From assembly GCA_025765595.1 (NCBI GenBank), contig JAIVFH010000063.1, forward strand, positions 1-64,000: a stretch of DNA of 64,000 bases. The letters run 5' to 3'. This stretch comes from Obelidium mucronatum (taxonomy: Eukaryota; Chytridiomycota; Chytridiomycetes; Chytridiales; Chytriomycetaceae). This document shows positions 36,741 through 48,611 of this stretch, one piece after another. Both the position numbers and the translations under genes were made by a program. Position 1 is the first letter of the stretch, and every line of letters begins with the position of its first letter. The notes beneath the pieces were generated by a model, which had not been told where the DNA came from, searched no databases, and worked only from the letters and a program-made list of their open reading frames with translations.

Positions 36741-39054
36741 ATGGGACTCGAAGAAGAGCTCGACGACCACGAAGTCGACCTGGACATCGACGCCGCCGAA
36801 GCCGATGCCGACGCCGAAGAGCACGCGGCGAAGCGCCAGCGCCTGGACGCCGGCGGCGCCGCGCAGCCCACAGCCACGCCGCCGCCGCCGCCGGCCGCCG
36901 ACGCGCCGCGCTTCCAGCTGAAGCTCTCTGGGCTCGACAAGTTTGCGGCGCAGAAGGACCTGAATCGCGCCATCGAGGCCGCAGGCCCCGCGCTGAAGGG
37001 CCTCGTGAAGAGCAAGAAGGTGTACAAGCTCGAACACGCCGTGCTGTGGTTTGACGTACGTGTGGCAGTGTGCGCTTTCGCTGTGCCGCGCTAACCCCAG
37101 CAACTGCGTCGTAGTCGGAGGAGAACCGCGCTGCCGCCGTGCCCATCGTTCAAGCTTTCCACTTCAAGAAAGCTGGCCACGGGCCCCTGCGTGCTGAAAT
37201 CGTAAAGCACGATGCAGCTCCAGTCGATCCGAGAGACCAGAGAACCAATAACGGCAACAAACGCGGCCGAGACGAGAGTAAGGGTCCAGAGAAGGAAGAC
37301 CTGCGAACCCCCCAAGAGAAGATCAACGACCAAGTCACGCCCTTGTGGAGGTATATAGTCCTCCAATGACGCATTATGATGTTTGATCAATTCGAATGGA
37401 ATTTCTGACAGCTGTCGTTGTACAATTCAGAACACCCTACGAAGAGCAGCTCGCCATCAAATCTAATCGATTCAAGAATGGTCTTGGAACTTTAAAAAAG
37501 AACTTGCTCGGTTTCTTGAACAAAAGGGATGTTGCCGAAGAGAAAAAGGCGGATCTCCAGTACTTGACCAAGTTGTAAGTGAATGTAAAATCCCACTTGG
37601 CACCTAATCCTACCAATAACTGTTTTTTATCAGGCATCGGGGTGACCGTATTTGCCCTCTCGAAGACATTGTCCCATCTCCTATTATCGACGACTACCGA
37701 ACCAAGTGCGAATTTACTATTGGTTTCGATTTGGATGGAAAACGAGCTGTTGGATTCTTGCTGGGTCTGTACAAGGACGGAGTTACGACTGTTTTGGTGA
37801 GTTGTTTAATCTCTTTTTCATCATGAAGGATTTCTTATGGTCGCATCATTAGCCTCCTACCGATTGCAAAAATGTGCCAGCAGCAGCAAAGTTTGTTGCA
37901 ACCACCTTGCAGGATTTTATTCAAACCAGCGAATTAGCTGTTTATGACCGTGTTTCCAAAGAAGGATTTTGGAGATTGCTCCAAGTGCGTTCTCATACCA
38001 CTGGCGATGGTACTTGTAAACTTCAGTGTGTGAAATTAGTTACTAAACTCAATTTATTATTCAAGTTCTTGTAATTGTTCAAGTCAACCCTGCCAACGTT
38101 TCAGATGACGTCAAAAAAGCAACTTTGGATTCCTTGAGCGAGCTCTTCCAAAAGACAGGCAAAGTCACCACCTTTCTCGTCCAAGAGTCAAGTGAGAAGC
38201 ACAATGGCTTTATTGAAGGAGCTCCAATGAAAGTTTGGTTTGGTGATGGTGTAATTTACGAAGAACTTCTGGGGTTGAGGTGAGACTCAAAAAAAAAAAA
38301 AAAAAGAATGCATGCATGCCACACGTATTGAATCTACAATTTTATAGGTTTCGTATTTCTCCTACTGCATTCTTCCAAGTTAATACCGAGGCCACTAATG
38401 GCTTGTACGGCCGTGTTCGTCAATGGTGTCAGAATCCAGCTCCTTTCCCAACGGATGAATCGGAAGCCAAAGAGGATGAAGTAGCTGCTGTCCCGGAATC
38501 TAAAAAGAATATTGTTCTTTTGGATCTGTGTTGTGGCACTGGTACAATTGGTCTCACCATGGCACCAGAAGTAAAGAAAGTGATTGGTGTGGAAATGGTT
38601 GCAGAAGCCGTTGAGGACGCCAAATTCAATGCAAACTTGCAAAATTGCAAAAATGTCACATACATTTGCAGCAAGGTTGAAGATGCAATGAAGGAAGTGT
38701 TTTCAAAGCATGTTAAGGAAGGAGACGAAGTAGTAGCTGTTTTGGATCCACCTCGTGCCGGAGTTCATAGTGCTGTGATTCAGGCGGTTCGTGCGTGTAA
38801 GGGAATCAACCGTGTTGTGTTTGTGAGTTGTGATTTTGAAGCAGCGATGAGCAACTTCATTGAGTATGTATTGTGTATACACCCCTCCAATTTGCATACT
38901 AATCGTTCTGTGTTGTGTTAGTTTGTGTCGTCCAAACTCCAAAAAGTTCCAGGGTAGACCGTTCCGTCCTATTCGTAGTATTCCGTTTGATTTGTTTCCA
39001 CATACTCCACATTGTGAATTTGTAATGGAACTGGCAAGAAAATCCTTTGAATAA
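36741..39054 (+). CDS. TRMT2A: tRNA (uracil-5-)-methyltransferase, TRMT2A type
   Basis: Eight exons: 36741-37055, 37115-37350, 37431-37574, 37634-37796, 37853-38009, 38066-38279, 38348-38863 and 38922-39054. The acidic, Ala/Pro-rich start is followed by an RRM-like region (PRFQLKLSGLDKFA) and then the RumA/TrmA fold. Marks are FRISPTAFFQVN, SAM-binding LLDLCCGTGTIGL, LDPPRAGVH and the catalytic Cys in VVFVSCDFEAAM. The enzyme makes m5U54 in the T loop of cytosolic tRNAs. The GC-rich 5' part (about 300 bp) contrasts with the AT-rich rest. Confidence 0.92.
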
Positions 39055-39147
39055 ATGAGGAAATACGAAAGAGCTGCGATTGGACGAAACATTCCCGCCA
39101 ATTATTTCATAATTTTAAGAAAAAAAAATATCAAGAACACAGTCAAG

Positions 39148-40414
39148 ATGGTTTCACCAGACCGCAAGAACAAGAGGAAGAAGTCTCCAAGCCGGCCCCA
39201 ATCCCCCCAGCATCAGGTCCCACAATCAGTTGTCCTCAACATGAGTAGTAGCAGTTGAGTGCTGGCATTGCTGGAAGGCTTGGTATTGACTTTGCATCCC
39301 AGACGACAGAGAGACTACTCCATTGCTTCAACATGAGCATTCACCAGCAAGACGCTCAGCCAACCCATCTCCATCCAGAAGTGTGGATTCCCACGATGAG
39401 CCGCACTTTGAGGGAGCCGAGATTATTCGGGTTTGTTACATTTTTTTTCATGATTTCAAAGCGATTTTGAGCTGATTCCTTTTTGTTGTTTTTCCTTGAA
39501 AGGACGTTGTAGTTGGCCTGTCAGATGGATTGACAGTTCCATTCGCGTTGACTGCCGGCCTTGCGTCATTGGGAAACTCGCGCTTTGTTGTGTTGGCTGG
39601 AATGGCTGAAATTGTGGCAGGTGCGATTTCGATGGGATTGGGAGGTTACTTGGCTGGAAAGAGTGAAATCGAGCATTACGAAAGTGAATATGCGAGAGAG
39701 CAGAAGGAAGTCATTGAACTTCCTGAGAGGGAAGAAGAAGAAATTATAGAGCTCTTTGAGGTTTTTATCCCCACCCCCCCGCGCAATGTTTTTTTCTCTG
39801 TGCATAACACCAAACTGGCGGATTGATTTATTAATTGTGTTTTTTTTTGGCGATTTTGTTAGCCATATGAATTGGATCGAACTGCGTTACAACCACTCTT
39901 GGATGTGTTGAAGGCGAACCCAGACAAGTGGGTTGAGTTTATGATGAAATATGAGTTGAATTTGGAGAAACCGGATCCCAGTCGTGTTTGGGTGTCTGCG
40001 TTGACGATTGGTGGAAGTTACTTTGTGAGTAGTTGATTTGTTTTTCTTCCCCCCCCCCATCTTGTTTAATTGTTGGTTCTCGTTTTTTTTTTGTTGATAC
40101 TTTTTTACAGATGGGGGGACTTGTGCCACTTATTCCGTACATGATTATTGAAGATTCTTACACTGCGTTGTATTACTCTATCGTGTCCACATTGTTGGTG
40201 TTGTTGGTGTTTGGGTTTGTGAAGGGTAAGCTTGTGGGTGTTAACTCTCCCGTCCGGTCTGCACTTGAAATGATGATTGTGGGTGCTGCGGCCTCGGGAG
40301 CTGCGTTTTGGATAGCAAAGGTATTTCGTCATTTGAGACTAGGGGTTTTTTTTTTGCGACTGGGATTAACAGATGTTCTAGGCAATGCCGCAACCAGAAA
40401 GCTTTATTCGATAA
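39148..40414 (+). CDS. Vacuolar iron transporter family (VIT/CCC1), copy A
   Basis: Six exons (39148-39244, 39303-39430, 39503-39760, 39863-40024, 40111-40320, 40382-40414) give 295 residues. The signature DVVVGLSDGLTVPFALTAGL starts the first membrane segment. AIVAGAISMGLGGYLAG-type and SEIEHYESEYAREQKE segments match VIT1/Ccc1, which import Fe2+ or Mn2+ into the vacuole by proton exchange. Three more hydrophobic segments follow (GGLVPLIPYMII, STLLVLLVFGFVKG, VGAAASGAAFWIAK). The basic, Ser/Pro-rich N-terminal tail differs from copy B. The next gene is a close tandem paralog. Confidence 0.88.
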
Positions 40415-40516
40415 AAAAAAAAGGTACTTTGAAGGCGTAAGATTCGAAGGCCTAAAAAAAAAAATAAAAAAAGTTTTTTGTGTGTGGGTAAATCTTGATA
40501 ATCCCCACCCTCCAAA

Positions 40517-41625
40517 ATGGATCAAACAACTCAACAAAGCACAGACTTTGTAACAGCAGATTCAAATGTAACCCTTGAATCTGTTCTCGTTAACCTGGAT
40601 CAAGGTGGGGGTGAAGACGTGAAGGCAAAGCCGCGGTCCCTGCGAGTGGCCAAATCAGTGAGATCAGTTGATTCACATCTTGAACCACACTTTGCGGGAG
40701 CAGAGGTCATAAGAGTAAGAATCCAATAGATTTTTTTTTCTTATTGTTGTATCATACGCATACTGAATTTCGTGCAGGACGTTGTAGTTGGCTTGTCCGA
40801 TGGATTGACAGTGCCATTCGCGTTGACTGCTGGCCTTGCTTCATTGGGAAACTCTCGCTTTGTGGTGTTGGCTGGAATGGCTGAAATTGTTGCAGGCGCG
40901 ATTTCCATGGGGTTGGGAGGTTATTTGGCTGGAAGGAGTGAAATCGAACATTATGAAAGCGAATACGCGAGAGAGCAGAAGGAGATTGTAGAAGTTCCCG
41001 AGAAAGAGGAAGCTGAAATTTTGGAAATTTTTGAGGTTAGTTGTGAGGTCAAGGGAGTGTTTGACTAATAATGACTTTTTGTAACTGACTATATAGCCTT
41101 ATGGAATGAGCAAAGAATCAATCACACCATTACTGGACGTATTGAAAGCAAATCCTACACAATGGGTTGAGTTTATGATGAAGTATGAGTTGAATTTGGA
41201 GAAACCTGATCCCAGTCGCGTTTGGGTGTCTGCTTTGACGATTGGAGGGAGCTACTTTGTGAGTGTGCATATTTCGTATATTTCGTTACTCGCGTTTTGC
41301 TCAACGAAATCTCGGGTACATCAGATGGGGGGACTTGTGCCACTGATCCCATATATGCTCATCGCAGATTCGTATATGGCTTTGTATTATTCCATTGGAT
41401 GCACGTTATTGGTGTTGTTGGTGTTTGGGTTTGTAAAGGGTAAACTGGTGGGTGTCAACTCTCCCACCCGTTCTGCCTTTGAGATGATGTTTGTGGGTGC
41501 TGCCGCCTCAGCCGCTGCTTTTTGGATAGCAAAGGTATTCTTTTTGGTTGTGGTTTTTTCTATTGCTTAAAAGTTGCGTTCTTCTTATCTAGGCAATGCC
41601 GCAGCCAGAGAGCTTTGAGCGATAA
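40517..41625 (+). CDS. Vacuolar iron transporter family (VIT/CCC1), copy B
   Basis: Five exons (40517-40714, 40778-41035, 41097-41258, 41325-41534, 41593-41625) give 286 residues. From DVVVGLSDGL onward it is nearly identical to copy A, and the matching exons have exactly the same lengths (258, 162, 210 and 33 nt). Introns and the N-terminal tail have diverged. It ends AMPQPESFER, where copy A ends AMPQPESFIR. The pair arose by tandem duplication, and both copies are open and presumably used. Substrate (Fe or Mn) is not fixed by sequence alone. Confidence 0.9.
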
Positions 41626-41960
41626 ATGCATAGCATAAATTTCACATCTATTGTCGGGATGTTCTTTATTATACATATTATTACCGTTTCATTTATTTAT
41701 TTCCTCACAAACGAAGTCCCTTGCGGCACCCACTTCTTTCCTCTTTCACCTGAACGATTTCGCACCTTACAACGCCTCGAAACCGGCGAAACCCGAACGC
41801 AGCCTCCTCTGAGTCTCTGCCGCTGACCGATCTTTCGCTTCCAAGAAACCCACTCTTTGCCCCGAATCCGTTCTCCAGAGCCTCGCTGCCCTTAACTTCG
41901 AGTGCCGTTCCCCTCCTGACAAACAAACAACTCTCTCCCGATCTAGTCATCATACATCCT
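41626..41960. other. Intergenic region between VIT copy B and VMA16
   Basis: Contains AT-rich sequence to about 41720, then a C-rich, pyrimidine-biased stretch up to the VMA16 start. That stretch could be 5' UTR or promoter. No conserved protein is visible. Confidence 0.5.
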
Positions 41961-42980
41961 ATGCTTTACTCAAAAACCGCGTACCTGCTCTACACCGGCG
42001 TTTTCCTTGGTGGTTGCGTCGCGCTTAATGCCATCTTCACTGGCCAAGGCGCCTGGTTCAATGTGGGCGAGTTTCTGACTCAAACGAGTCCTTACATGTG
42101 GGCTCTCCTCGGGACGTCGCTTGTTGTTGGGCTGAGTGTCATTGGGGCTGCATGGTAAATACTCACTCCTGACAAACCAACAGGAAAAGTACAACTACTC
42201 TTTAACACCACGAACAAAAAAAATTATTACAGGGGCATTTTTATCACCGGCTCATCTATTATTGGTGCTGCGGTTCGCGCACCCCGTATCCGAACGAAAA
42301 ACTTGATCAGTGTTATTTTTTGCGAAGTCGTGGCCATTTACGGGTTGATTATGGCCATTGTGTTCTCCAGTAAACTTCAGGCTGGGGAGCCGGAGGGCCG
42401 GTTTCATGCCGATTCCTACTACGCTGGTGTGTGTTGATCCCTGATGCCCTTCTGCGAAAAAAGAAAAGCTCGTGTTGTGGTTTATGGATGTGGCTTCAAT
42501 CAAATTGAACTTTCAAGTGTTTGTGAGGGTTAAGCGGTGATTGAGTCCTTGGAATATCTTGTGCAACGTGGAACTTGTCCTGCTATCATATTCATCCTTC
42601 ACCCCATCCCGTTAACCAATCTTGTATTTTTTTGTAGGATATGCTCTGTTTTGGGCTGGTCTGACTGTAGGGCTTTCCAACCTATTTTGTGGTGTTTGTG
42701 TGGGAATCACGGGATCAACATGTGCCATTGCGGACGCAGCCGATGGCCAACTCTTTGTTAAAGTTCTTATCATTGAGATTTTTGGAAGTATTATTGGTCT
42801 TTTCGGTGCGTGAAGCTTCATTTGCTCTTTTTTTTTCAAGTTTGACTTCTAATCCGCGTTTTCGAACAAATTATAGGGCTCATTATCGGACTGTTGATGG
42901 TGAGTTGTTCGATTTATCAGTTTTGATTGGTTTATTGATTTCCTTCAATGTAGTGCTCCAAAGTTCCTGACTTCAAGTAA
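41961..42980 (+). CDS. VMA16: V-type ATPase proteolipid subunit c'' (Vma16)
   Basis: Five exons: 41961-42154, 42233-42426, 42638-42805, 42877-42899 and 42954-42980; one exon is only 23 nt. The product of about 201 residues is almost all membrane segments. Family marks are [39 protein letters not shown], and Glu-bearing helices [15 protein letters not shown] and [15 protein letters not shown]. The first of these carries the likely proton-binding glutamate of subunit c''. It is part of the V0 ring that pumps protons into vacuoles. The tiny exons make it easy to miss the C-terminus (CSKVPDFK). Confidence 0.93.
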
Positions 42981-43203
42981 ACTCTCCGTCATAAATATTT
43001 GCGTTTTGATATTTCTTCTTCCTTCTTGTTTCTCTTGCTTGTCTTGTTTTTCTTTATTTTTAAGTTGGGCACATCCAGGGGGTGATGGAAACGTTTTGTT
43101 TTGGAGACTTCAAATGGAAGTGAATAACACTACTTTAATTGAAAACTAATCTGGTAATATATCGGAAGGGGTATCATTTCACTTCAACAATTGTCGAAAA
43201 ACT

Positions 43204-43854
43204 TCAAGCAGACACGTCTTCAGGGAAGGCATTGCCATCACCATCTCTCTTTCTGCTTTCATCCCCATCCCCATCGTTATGTTGGTCGCGTTTTTCAGCT
43301 TCATTATCACGCTTTCTTTCAATGTCGTCTTCGTGGTCATGGTCTTGCCCGCTGTGACGCTTCTTTATCTTAACGCTGTTAGTGTCATCAATTGGGGGCT
43401 TGAACTCTGTCCTGTCACTTTAAGTATCCAGATACTTGTATTTATTTGAAAATATTGAAACGAACCTCCAACTCGGTTCACCTTGGATCTTTTTTTAAGA
43501 TCAAACTCTGAATCTGGATAATGTTCCTCTGGACCTGTTTTTAAAGATTTATCAGGCACCAACATTTTCTTCAATCAGGGAGGCTTTTGTACCGCTGTTT
43601 CTCTTCACAAACGCGACGCCGTGCCTTTTTCCGAAGCCAATATGGTGCTCCCCTACAGTAGTTGTGAAAATTGAAATCGTCAATAATCACTTCACCAAGA
43701 ACTACTTCAATATACCTTCTCCGTTAGGGTTTTCTGGAATAGGTCTGCGTCTTGGATCACGGAATGACACGTCTCTCTGGTTGTGTGGGGGAACGACTGG
43801 GATTGCAATGGCGGAAACGGTGAGCGCAAGTGAAATAAGGGCAATAAGCTTCAT
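43204..43854 (-). CDS. Secreted multi-KR peptide precursor (Kex2-type), A
   Basis: Four exons with consistent phase (43716-43854, 43593-43652, 43466-43534, 43204-43406) give 156 residues. A signal peptide (MKLIALISLALTVSAIAIP) starts it. The rest is hydrophilic and disordered, with seven Lys-Arg sites in contexts FGKR, FVKR, LKKR, IKKR, ERKR, AEKR and SRKR. Cutting after KR would release short peptides; the last few are Asp/Asn/Gly-rich. This is the layout of fungal Kex2-processed repeat precursors and alpha-type pheromone precursors. No homolog is recognised and no peptide unit repeats exactly. Gene B next to it has a similar plan. Function is unknown; a signalling or surface peptide is inference. 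Confidence 0.7.
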
Positions 43855-44016
43855 TGTTTCTTGTTAGGGACTGTTTTTTTTTTGATTTTTTTTCTCTTGT
43901 CTTTTTTTTTTGGCTTGCGTGCATATTATGTGATTTCCATTGTGTGATCTTTGGATTGTTTGACGCAATTGGAATATACTTTTATTCTTTTTTTCTTGAT
44001 CTCTCTTACTCAAATT

Positions 44017-44379
44017 TTACAAGACTCCGTTCGGCCTCTTGAAAACTGGCATATTATCAAAAGAATAGTCTGGCTTTGACGGTTCTGGTTTCGGTGCTAT
44101 TTCAATGGCAAAGTCGCGTTTTGCAACGCCTTCAGGATCATCATCTCGTTTAGTTAATCCAGGAAATTTCTTTTCGAATTCAGCAAGTGCCTTATCCAAG
44201 TCTAGATCGTAATCAGGGTACTTGACTCCGTCGACTTTGTGAGTTGTCAGTTAACTAGTACTTATTTGGTAAGGAATCATACCTCCAGGCCTCTGAAATC
44301 TCGGAATTTTCATAACTGGCAGTGTGGAAGCAAGTGAAGCAAATTGGAGCGCAAGGGTGGCAATTGTGAGGAATCTCAT
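44017..44379 (-). CDS. Secreted KR-containing small protein, B
   Basis: Two exons (44283-44379, 44017-44234) give 104 residues. A signal peptide (MRFLTIATLALQFASLASTL) is followed by RFQRPGVDGVKYPDYDLDLD, an amphipathic Lys/Glu helix (LDKALAEFEKKFPGLTKR) and three KR sites (GLTKR, GVAKR, PVFKR). It lies 162 bp upstream of gene A on the same strand, and the signal peptides have the same style, so the two may be distant paralogs. No family is recognised. A Kex2-processed secreted peptide is the best guess. Confidence 0.65.
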
Positions 44380-44567
44380 CGTTTTCAGAGGTGTTTAGAC
44401 TTGATTTTGTTATAGTAAACGAAATTGCCAATCCTGATCCACTTTTATCCTCTTCTCAGAAACAATGAGATCATTGTGTATTTCATTGTTGCATTATTGG
44501 CGTTCGTCATTGTCGTTGCCAACATTGTTTTGATTTCAGAATCTATTTTTAAAAATTTGGAATTCAA

Positions 44568-45803
44568 ATGGTCGGATTCAACCCAACAAAGACCAAGGTC
44601 CGTGTGAACTTCTTTTGTATAAGGACGAGCTAGTCAGGCGGCTATAGTCTAGGGCATGCACATGCACATGCATGCACTGCTGTACTGGTGGCAGGCCATG
44701 GCTCCTGTGAGACCAAGCACTCAAACCCTATACTACACCTCCTCCAGGTCCAGCTCAAGCTCGCCATCAACCGCCTGAAACTTCTCCAACAAAAGCTCAA
44801 AGCCACTTCAAACAATGCACAGCGCGAGATCGCAGGTCTCCTTGAAGCCGGCAAAGATGACAGTGCGCGGGTCAAAGTGGAGCATATTATCCGTCAGGAC
44901 TTTGATGTCGAAGCGATGGAAATCATTGAATTGTTTTGTGAAACTCTATTGGCGCGTTTTGGTCTCTTGGAAGAACGGACGTACGTTGTTTTTTAGGGTC
45001 GGCACCCTGTTAACTGCCACAACAGACTGCTCGATACATCCATAGAAGAAGCAGTTAATACGATCATCTGGGCCTCAGCGCGACTGCACCAAGTCAAGGA
45101 GTTGTCAATTATTCGCGATCAGCTTAGTCTAAAGTTTGGGCGCGACCTGGAACAAGGCGCTTTGGAAGGGCAAAATGCATGTGTAAATCCAAGAGTTGAG
45201 TTTGTATTCCCATACCATGTTTGTTTTTTTCTCAACGGCTATCGAAAAAAAGGTGATTCATAAGCTCAATGTCAAAGCGCCCGACGAACTTCTCGTTGAT
45301 CAATACCTTAAGGCAATTGCTAATGCTTACAATGTTCAATGGGATGGATTAGCAGACTCTGGGAAAGATGACTTGTTGGGGTAATATCCGCCAGCGAGAG
45401 ATACCCACGCTTACTGGATTTTTCATTTTATGCAGAGGAGTTCCTACTGCACCCCCAATGATGAGTCAGACTGCCTTTGCTTATCCTGCGGGCGCTGAAT
45501 TGTACCAAGGTGCCACAACTCAGCAACCATTCTTTGACCCAAATGCAACTGTTTATGGGGCGCCAGGGCCGTCAGTAGCACCCCTACAACCCAATTCATC
45601 TGCTGCTGTCGCAGGAGGTGGGTTGAGTGGCAGTTTGGATCCTCAGGCAGCCGGAGGACAACCATCAGCTTCGACATCCACCAGTATTTCTGACATGGAC
45701 TTAACACGACGTGAGTTTACATAATTGGCTCGATATTGTTCTCGTTTGTTTCGTATTCTTAATCGGAAATACAGGTTTCGAAGCCTTGAAACGCAAATAT
45801 TGA
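44568..45803 (+). CDS. IST1: ESCRT-III associated protein IST1
   Basis: Six exons: 44568-44597, 44748-44980, 45026-45194, 45253-45380, 45436-45710 and 45775-45803, giving 287 residues. The 30-nt first exon encodes MVGFNPTKTK; joined to exon 2 it reads VQLKLAINRLKLLQQKLKA, the classic IST1 start. The helical ESCRT-III core follows (RQDFDVEAMEIIELFCETLL, EEAVNTIIWASARL, VIHKLNVKAPDELLVDQYL). A Pro/Gln/Ser-rich tail ends in FEALKRKY. IST1 regulates Vps4 and acts in multivesicular-body sorting and abscission. Intron 1 (150 nt) is unusually long here. Confidence 0.93.
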
Positions 45804-45890
45804 AGATGTGATAATAAAGACACTTATGGTTTTGACACAATTGTACTATTTATTATTTCAACCTCTTTCGTTTTTAACATATTCTCCGTA

Positions 45891-48288
45891 TTACGATGCT
45901 GAAGAATCTTTCTTTGACGCTTTTTTGACCTTGGTGCTGCTGGTGGTGGTGGTGGTAGTGGTGGTTTCCTTCTTGGCGGGTGGTTGGTCTGCAGAAGATG
46001 TATCCGCAACTCCTTCCAGAAGTGCAACATGTGCATGTTCAATGTGATACTGTTTATAAAAACATTAGTTAAATATAACACAACCAACACAAGTTAAATA
46101 CCTTCAATCCATTAAGATTCTTGTATCGTTTTCCACAACCATCAACTGTACACAAATAAGGTCGATTCGTATCAGACATGTCCGCAAATGATATATGTTC
46201 GATTCCATGCGTATGTTTCAAATGGTATTTAATCCCTCCCGGGTTCTTGTAAGTCTTTTCACATAAATGGCACTTGAATGGCCGATCCTCGTCGTCCTGG
46301 CCTTCTTCTGTTTCAACTCCTCCTCCTCCTGCCGAATCGGAATTCGCTGATGATGTAGCAGTTTTGCTGTTGGGCACTGAGTTACTCGCTGTTGGTGATG
46401 CATCCGTAGATGCAGAAGGCGTTCGTTCTTGAGAAAGCTTATCCTTCTCTTTTTGCTTAAGAGCGAGTTTGTGCGTCGCTTTTGGCTTTCCACGCCCACC
46501 TTTGGTACTGACAGCCGCTTTTGCAATAGCGGCAGCCGCGGCCGCGGCAGCTGCTGCCGCTGCTGCTGCCTCAGCTGCAGCAATCGCCGCCTCGTCAGGT
46601 ACGGCCACAACTGGCTCTTCCGGCAATTCAGGAGTGTCGGCCATTCCGCTCTGATTTACCAACAGCATAAGCATCGCAATTTGATGGGGTTCCAAATTAT
46701 TCATGATGAATTCTTGTTGCTCAACTGGACTCATTCGATGAAAAGCGGCAACTTCCTCGGCAGTCATTTCACTGAATCGAACATGTTGCGAAGGTGTTGA
46801 AACTGACGTTGATGGGGTAGCTTCGGGGGGTTGAGTCATTGCCAAAAAGGCGGCCATAGTTGCTTCGTCAATCTCAGGAGCGGACAAGGGCGAAAACGAC
46901 GCAGACGAGAGTAAATTCCTTTTCTTGAAGTGACCCAACGATCCACTAGCAGTGCTTCCCATTTCTGACACTGCCGCTGCGACGGCCCATGGACCACCAG
47001 CTGTTGTTCCGTCTTCTACAATATCATGATCATCCATAACAAACTGCTCAGTATCTTCATCTTCGACATTGTCCACAACAAAGCGCTTTTTGTTCGACAC
47101 CGAATCAGTCTCACTCAACATGGACATGGTACTGTCTAATCTCAATGGCTGCTGATGCTGTTTGAAATGAATAGGTTGGGTGGAAGACGCTGCAGCACCA
47201 CTTGGTCCACTTCCACTACCAAGATCATCAACTTCCATTCGATCATCTCCAACTTTTCTTTTCAGTCGGATCTGTCCCCTGGATCCACGTCTATTAAGAT
47301 CCACTCCTGCCGCGGCGACAGCTGCGTATGTTTCGACGACAACGTCTGACATACGAACTTCCCTACCACCACCTTCCGTGCTTTGTTGTTTCCCTTTAGA
47401 TGAACCACCCGCCACAATGGCAGTATTGCCCAACTCAAATTCAGACCGTGGGCTTCCAGAACTGTTGCTTCCAGAAAGACCCAAAGCAGCTGTGGCGGCC
47501 ATCAGCTCATGTTGCAATGGAGGTGGTGTTGTGCTGTGAGTAGAATTTGAAGGGCTTGGGATTGCGTTGTCTATTGTAGCCGCATTCTTGCCTCCTCTTG
47601 ATGAATTTCCAGAACTCATGGTGTCTGTTCCAGACATGCTTAACGCTCCAAGCGATGTAGATAGTATATTAGATGCAAATGCGCTTGTGCTGGAGCCAGC
47701 AGTAGATGTAGCAGAAAGGAAGGAGCGAGCACCCCGTGATGCAAAAGAAAGGGAGCCAGGAATTGAGTTAGTAGGTTGAGATGATACAGGTTTCCCTCTT
47801 GAGGACGAAATAGATGTGCCGCTCTGGTTTGTCGACGACCGAGGAAGTGCTGCTACCGCAGAATAGGATAGGACATTGTGAGGAGCTTCCGATGCAGGCC
47901 CAGAATCGTGTGATTCAAAGGCAAATGGAAGGTGACCACCAGATTCATCCAAAATTCCACCCTTACTTGCACCACGTTCTTTCTCATCGAAACTTCCCCC
48001 AAAATTACGACTTCGTCCATATGAGTTCCAGATCGAAGATGGACCGCCTGATTGTCGAACCTCACTATTATGATCCGAAAAGTTGTCATCAGAATCCGAA
48101 TCTGCATCATCATTGACTGATACATGGTATTCCTCAAAGTGCTGCAGCAAGTCATGCAAGTTGTCCATATTGAGACCACAACACACAAAGTCTTTACAAA
48201 ATTGATCACTCAGTCCAGCAACGTGTTCCAAATCTCGGGATGGTGAGGAGGCGAGAAGAGGTGACCGAGAATACAAGGCCATAGCCAT
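45891..48288 (-). CDS. C2H2 zinc-finger protein, SFP1/JAZF1-like
   Basis: Two exons (46102-48288, 45891-46049) give 781 residues. Near the N-terminus DFVCCGLNMDNLHDLLQHFE is the split zinc-finger signature of Sfp1/JAZF1-type proteins. Near the C-terminus lie two C2H2 fingers: CHLCEKTYKNPGGIKYHLKH and CTVDGCGKRYKNLNGLKYH, the last spanning the splice site. Between them is a long Ser/Gly/Ala-rich disordered region with a poly-Ala run. The tail has a Thr run (KKETTTTTTTSSTK). Sfp1 in yeast controls ribosome-biogenesis genes and JAZF1 acts in chromatin complexes; a transcriptional role is inferred. The stop converges on that of IST1, 87 bp away. Confidence 0.82.
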
Positions 48289-48611
48289 ACTATTTTTTTT
48301 TTTTAATATCAAAAATCATAATTAGTAATTTAATTTCAAAATGAATCAATAAAAGGGATGGGTCCAATAATCCAAAGTCCAGTGGAACGCAACAGTTACT
48401 TCCTGTCTTCTGTTCCTCCAGACGGCTTCCAACGTGGCCGCGACCATCAATAAGACAAATTCATTCACAACTTCCAGAAAAATTTGCTCTATTTGGGCAT
48501 GTCGTACAAGACCACTCTTTACGAAAAATTTCCGAAACATCTAGAATTTGACCAACCAGGGGAGAGAGAGAGAGAGGGGACAATAAAGAAGAGCATGTTT
48601 TCAGAGAGAGC

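Noticed and set aside
36378..37146. Minus-strand open frames over bL34m and TRMT2A
   Set aside because: Shadow of the GC-rich TRMT2A exon 1 and of the bL34m exons.
44425..44607. Hydrophobic 60-residue open frame upstream of IST1
   Set aside because: It overlaps the well-supported IST1 first exon in another frame and shows no splice continuation or family.
48346..48540. Short open frame downstream of the Ser/Thr-rich gene (minus strand)
   Set aside because: Starting at an ATG after a good splice acceptor, it could be a last exon, but no upstream exon joins it in frame, so I do not call it.
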